Below are positions 14,313 through 14,346 of a stretch of DNA of 14,346 bases, piece after piece (position 1 is the stretch's first letter; every line of letters begins with the position of its first letter). The notes beneath the pieces are model-generated. The model saw only the letters and a list, made by a program, of their open reading frames with translations, ran no database searches and had not been told where the DNA came from. A program made the translations under genes and the position numbers. The DNA is from Bacillota bacterium (lineage in GTDB: Bacteria; Bacillota; Clostridia; UBA1381). The DNA lies in assembly GCA_021203665.1 (NCBI GenBank), contig JAJQAT010000216.1, positions 1 to 14,346 on the forward strand. Reading direction: 5' to 3'.

Positions 14313-14346
14313 AAGCCATTTTTGACGCGCATATTGATTTCGCAAG

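Overview
The window looks like chromosome of an uncultured-type, endospore-forming Clostridia (Bacillota), probably a gut lineage near Oscillospirales/Monoglobales; I cannot place it more finely. The evidence is a SpoIIID-type sporulation regulator with a plausible sigma-E promoter, strong Gram-positive ribosome binding sites (AAAGGGG, AAGGAGG) including two TTG starts, sigma-A-type promoters, rho-independent terminators, SLH-domain wall anchoring, and the gene order nusB, M22-family gene, xseA, xseB, ispA, DUF212. No mobile element, CRISPR array, rRNA or tRNA was seen.

Left part (1-6873): cell-envelope genes on the + strand. First is a large secreted cell-wall hydrolase (degenerate SLH repeats, a CAP-associated domain, a degenerate CAP domain, two Fn3-like domains and a C-terminal NlpC/P60 peptidase). 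It is followed by a two-helix membrane protein of unknown function. Then comes the most interesting unit: its own promoter, a small secreted protein ending in two near-identical dockerin-like calcium loops, and directly downstream a 791-residue secreted protein with two near-identical cohesin-like modules, an Ig-like region, a poly-Ser linker and three C-terminal SLH domains. A strong terminator follows. This reads as a minimal surface-anchored cohesin-dockerin pair with no enzyme attached, and both partners carry a recent internal duplication.

Middle part (6874-9982): yebC (translation/regulatory factor) behind its own promoter, a small three-helix membrane protein, a bidirectional terminator, spoIIID on the - strand, and divergently a secreted BspA-type leucine-rich-repeat protein with its own promoter and terminator.

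Right part (10015-14254): a tightly packed housekeeping operon from one promoter: nusB (antitermination), a TsaD/M22-family paralogue, xseA and xseB (both subunits of exonuclease VII), ispA (farnesyl diphosphate synthase) and a divergent PAP2/DUF212 membrane protein. Overlaps or gaps of a few bases link most of these genes. The operon ends at a strong terminator. A second hairpin at the right edge reads as a terminator for a - strand unit outside the window.
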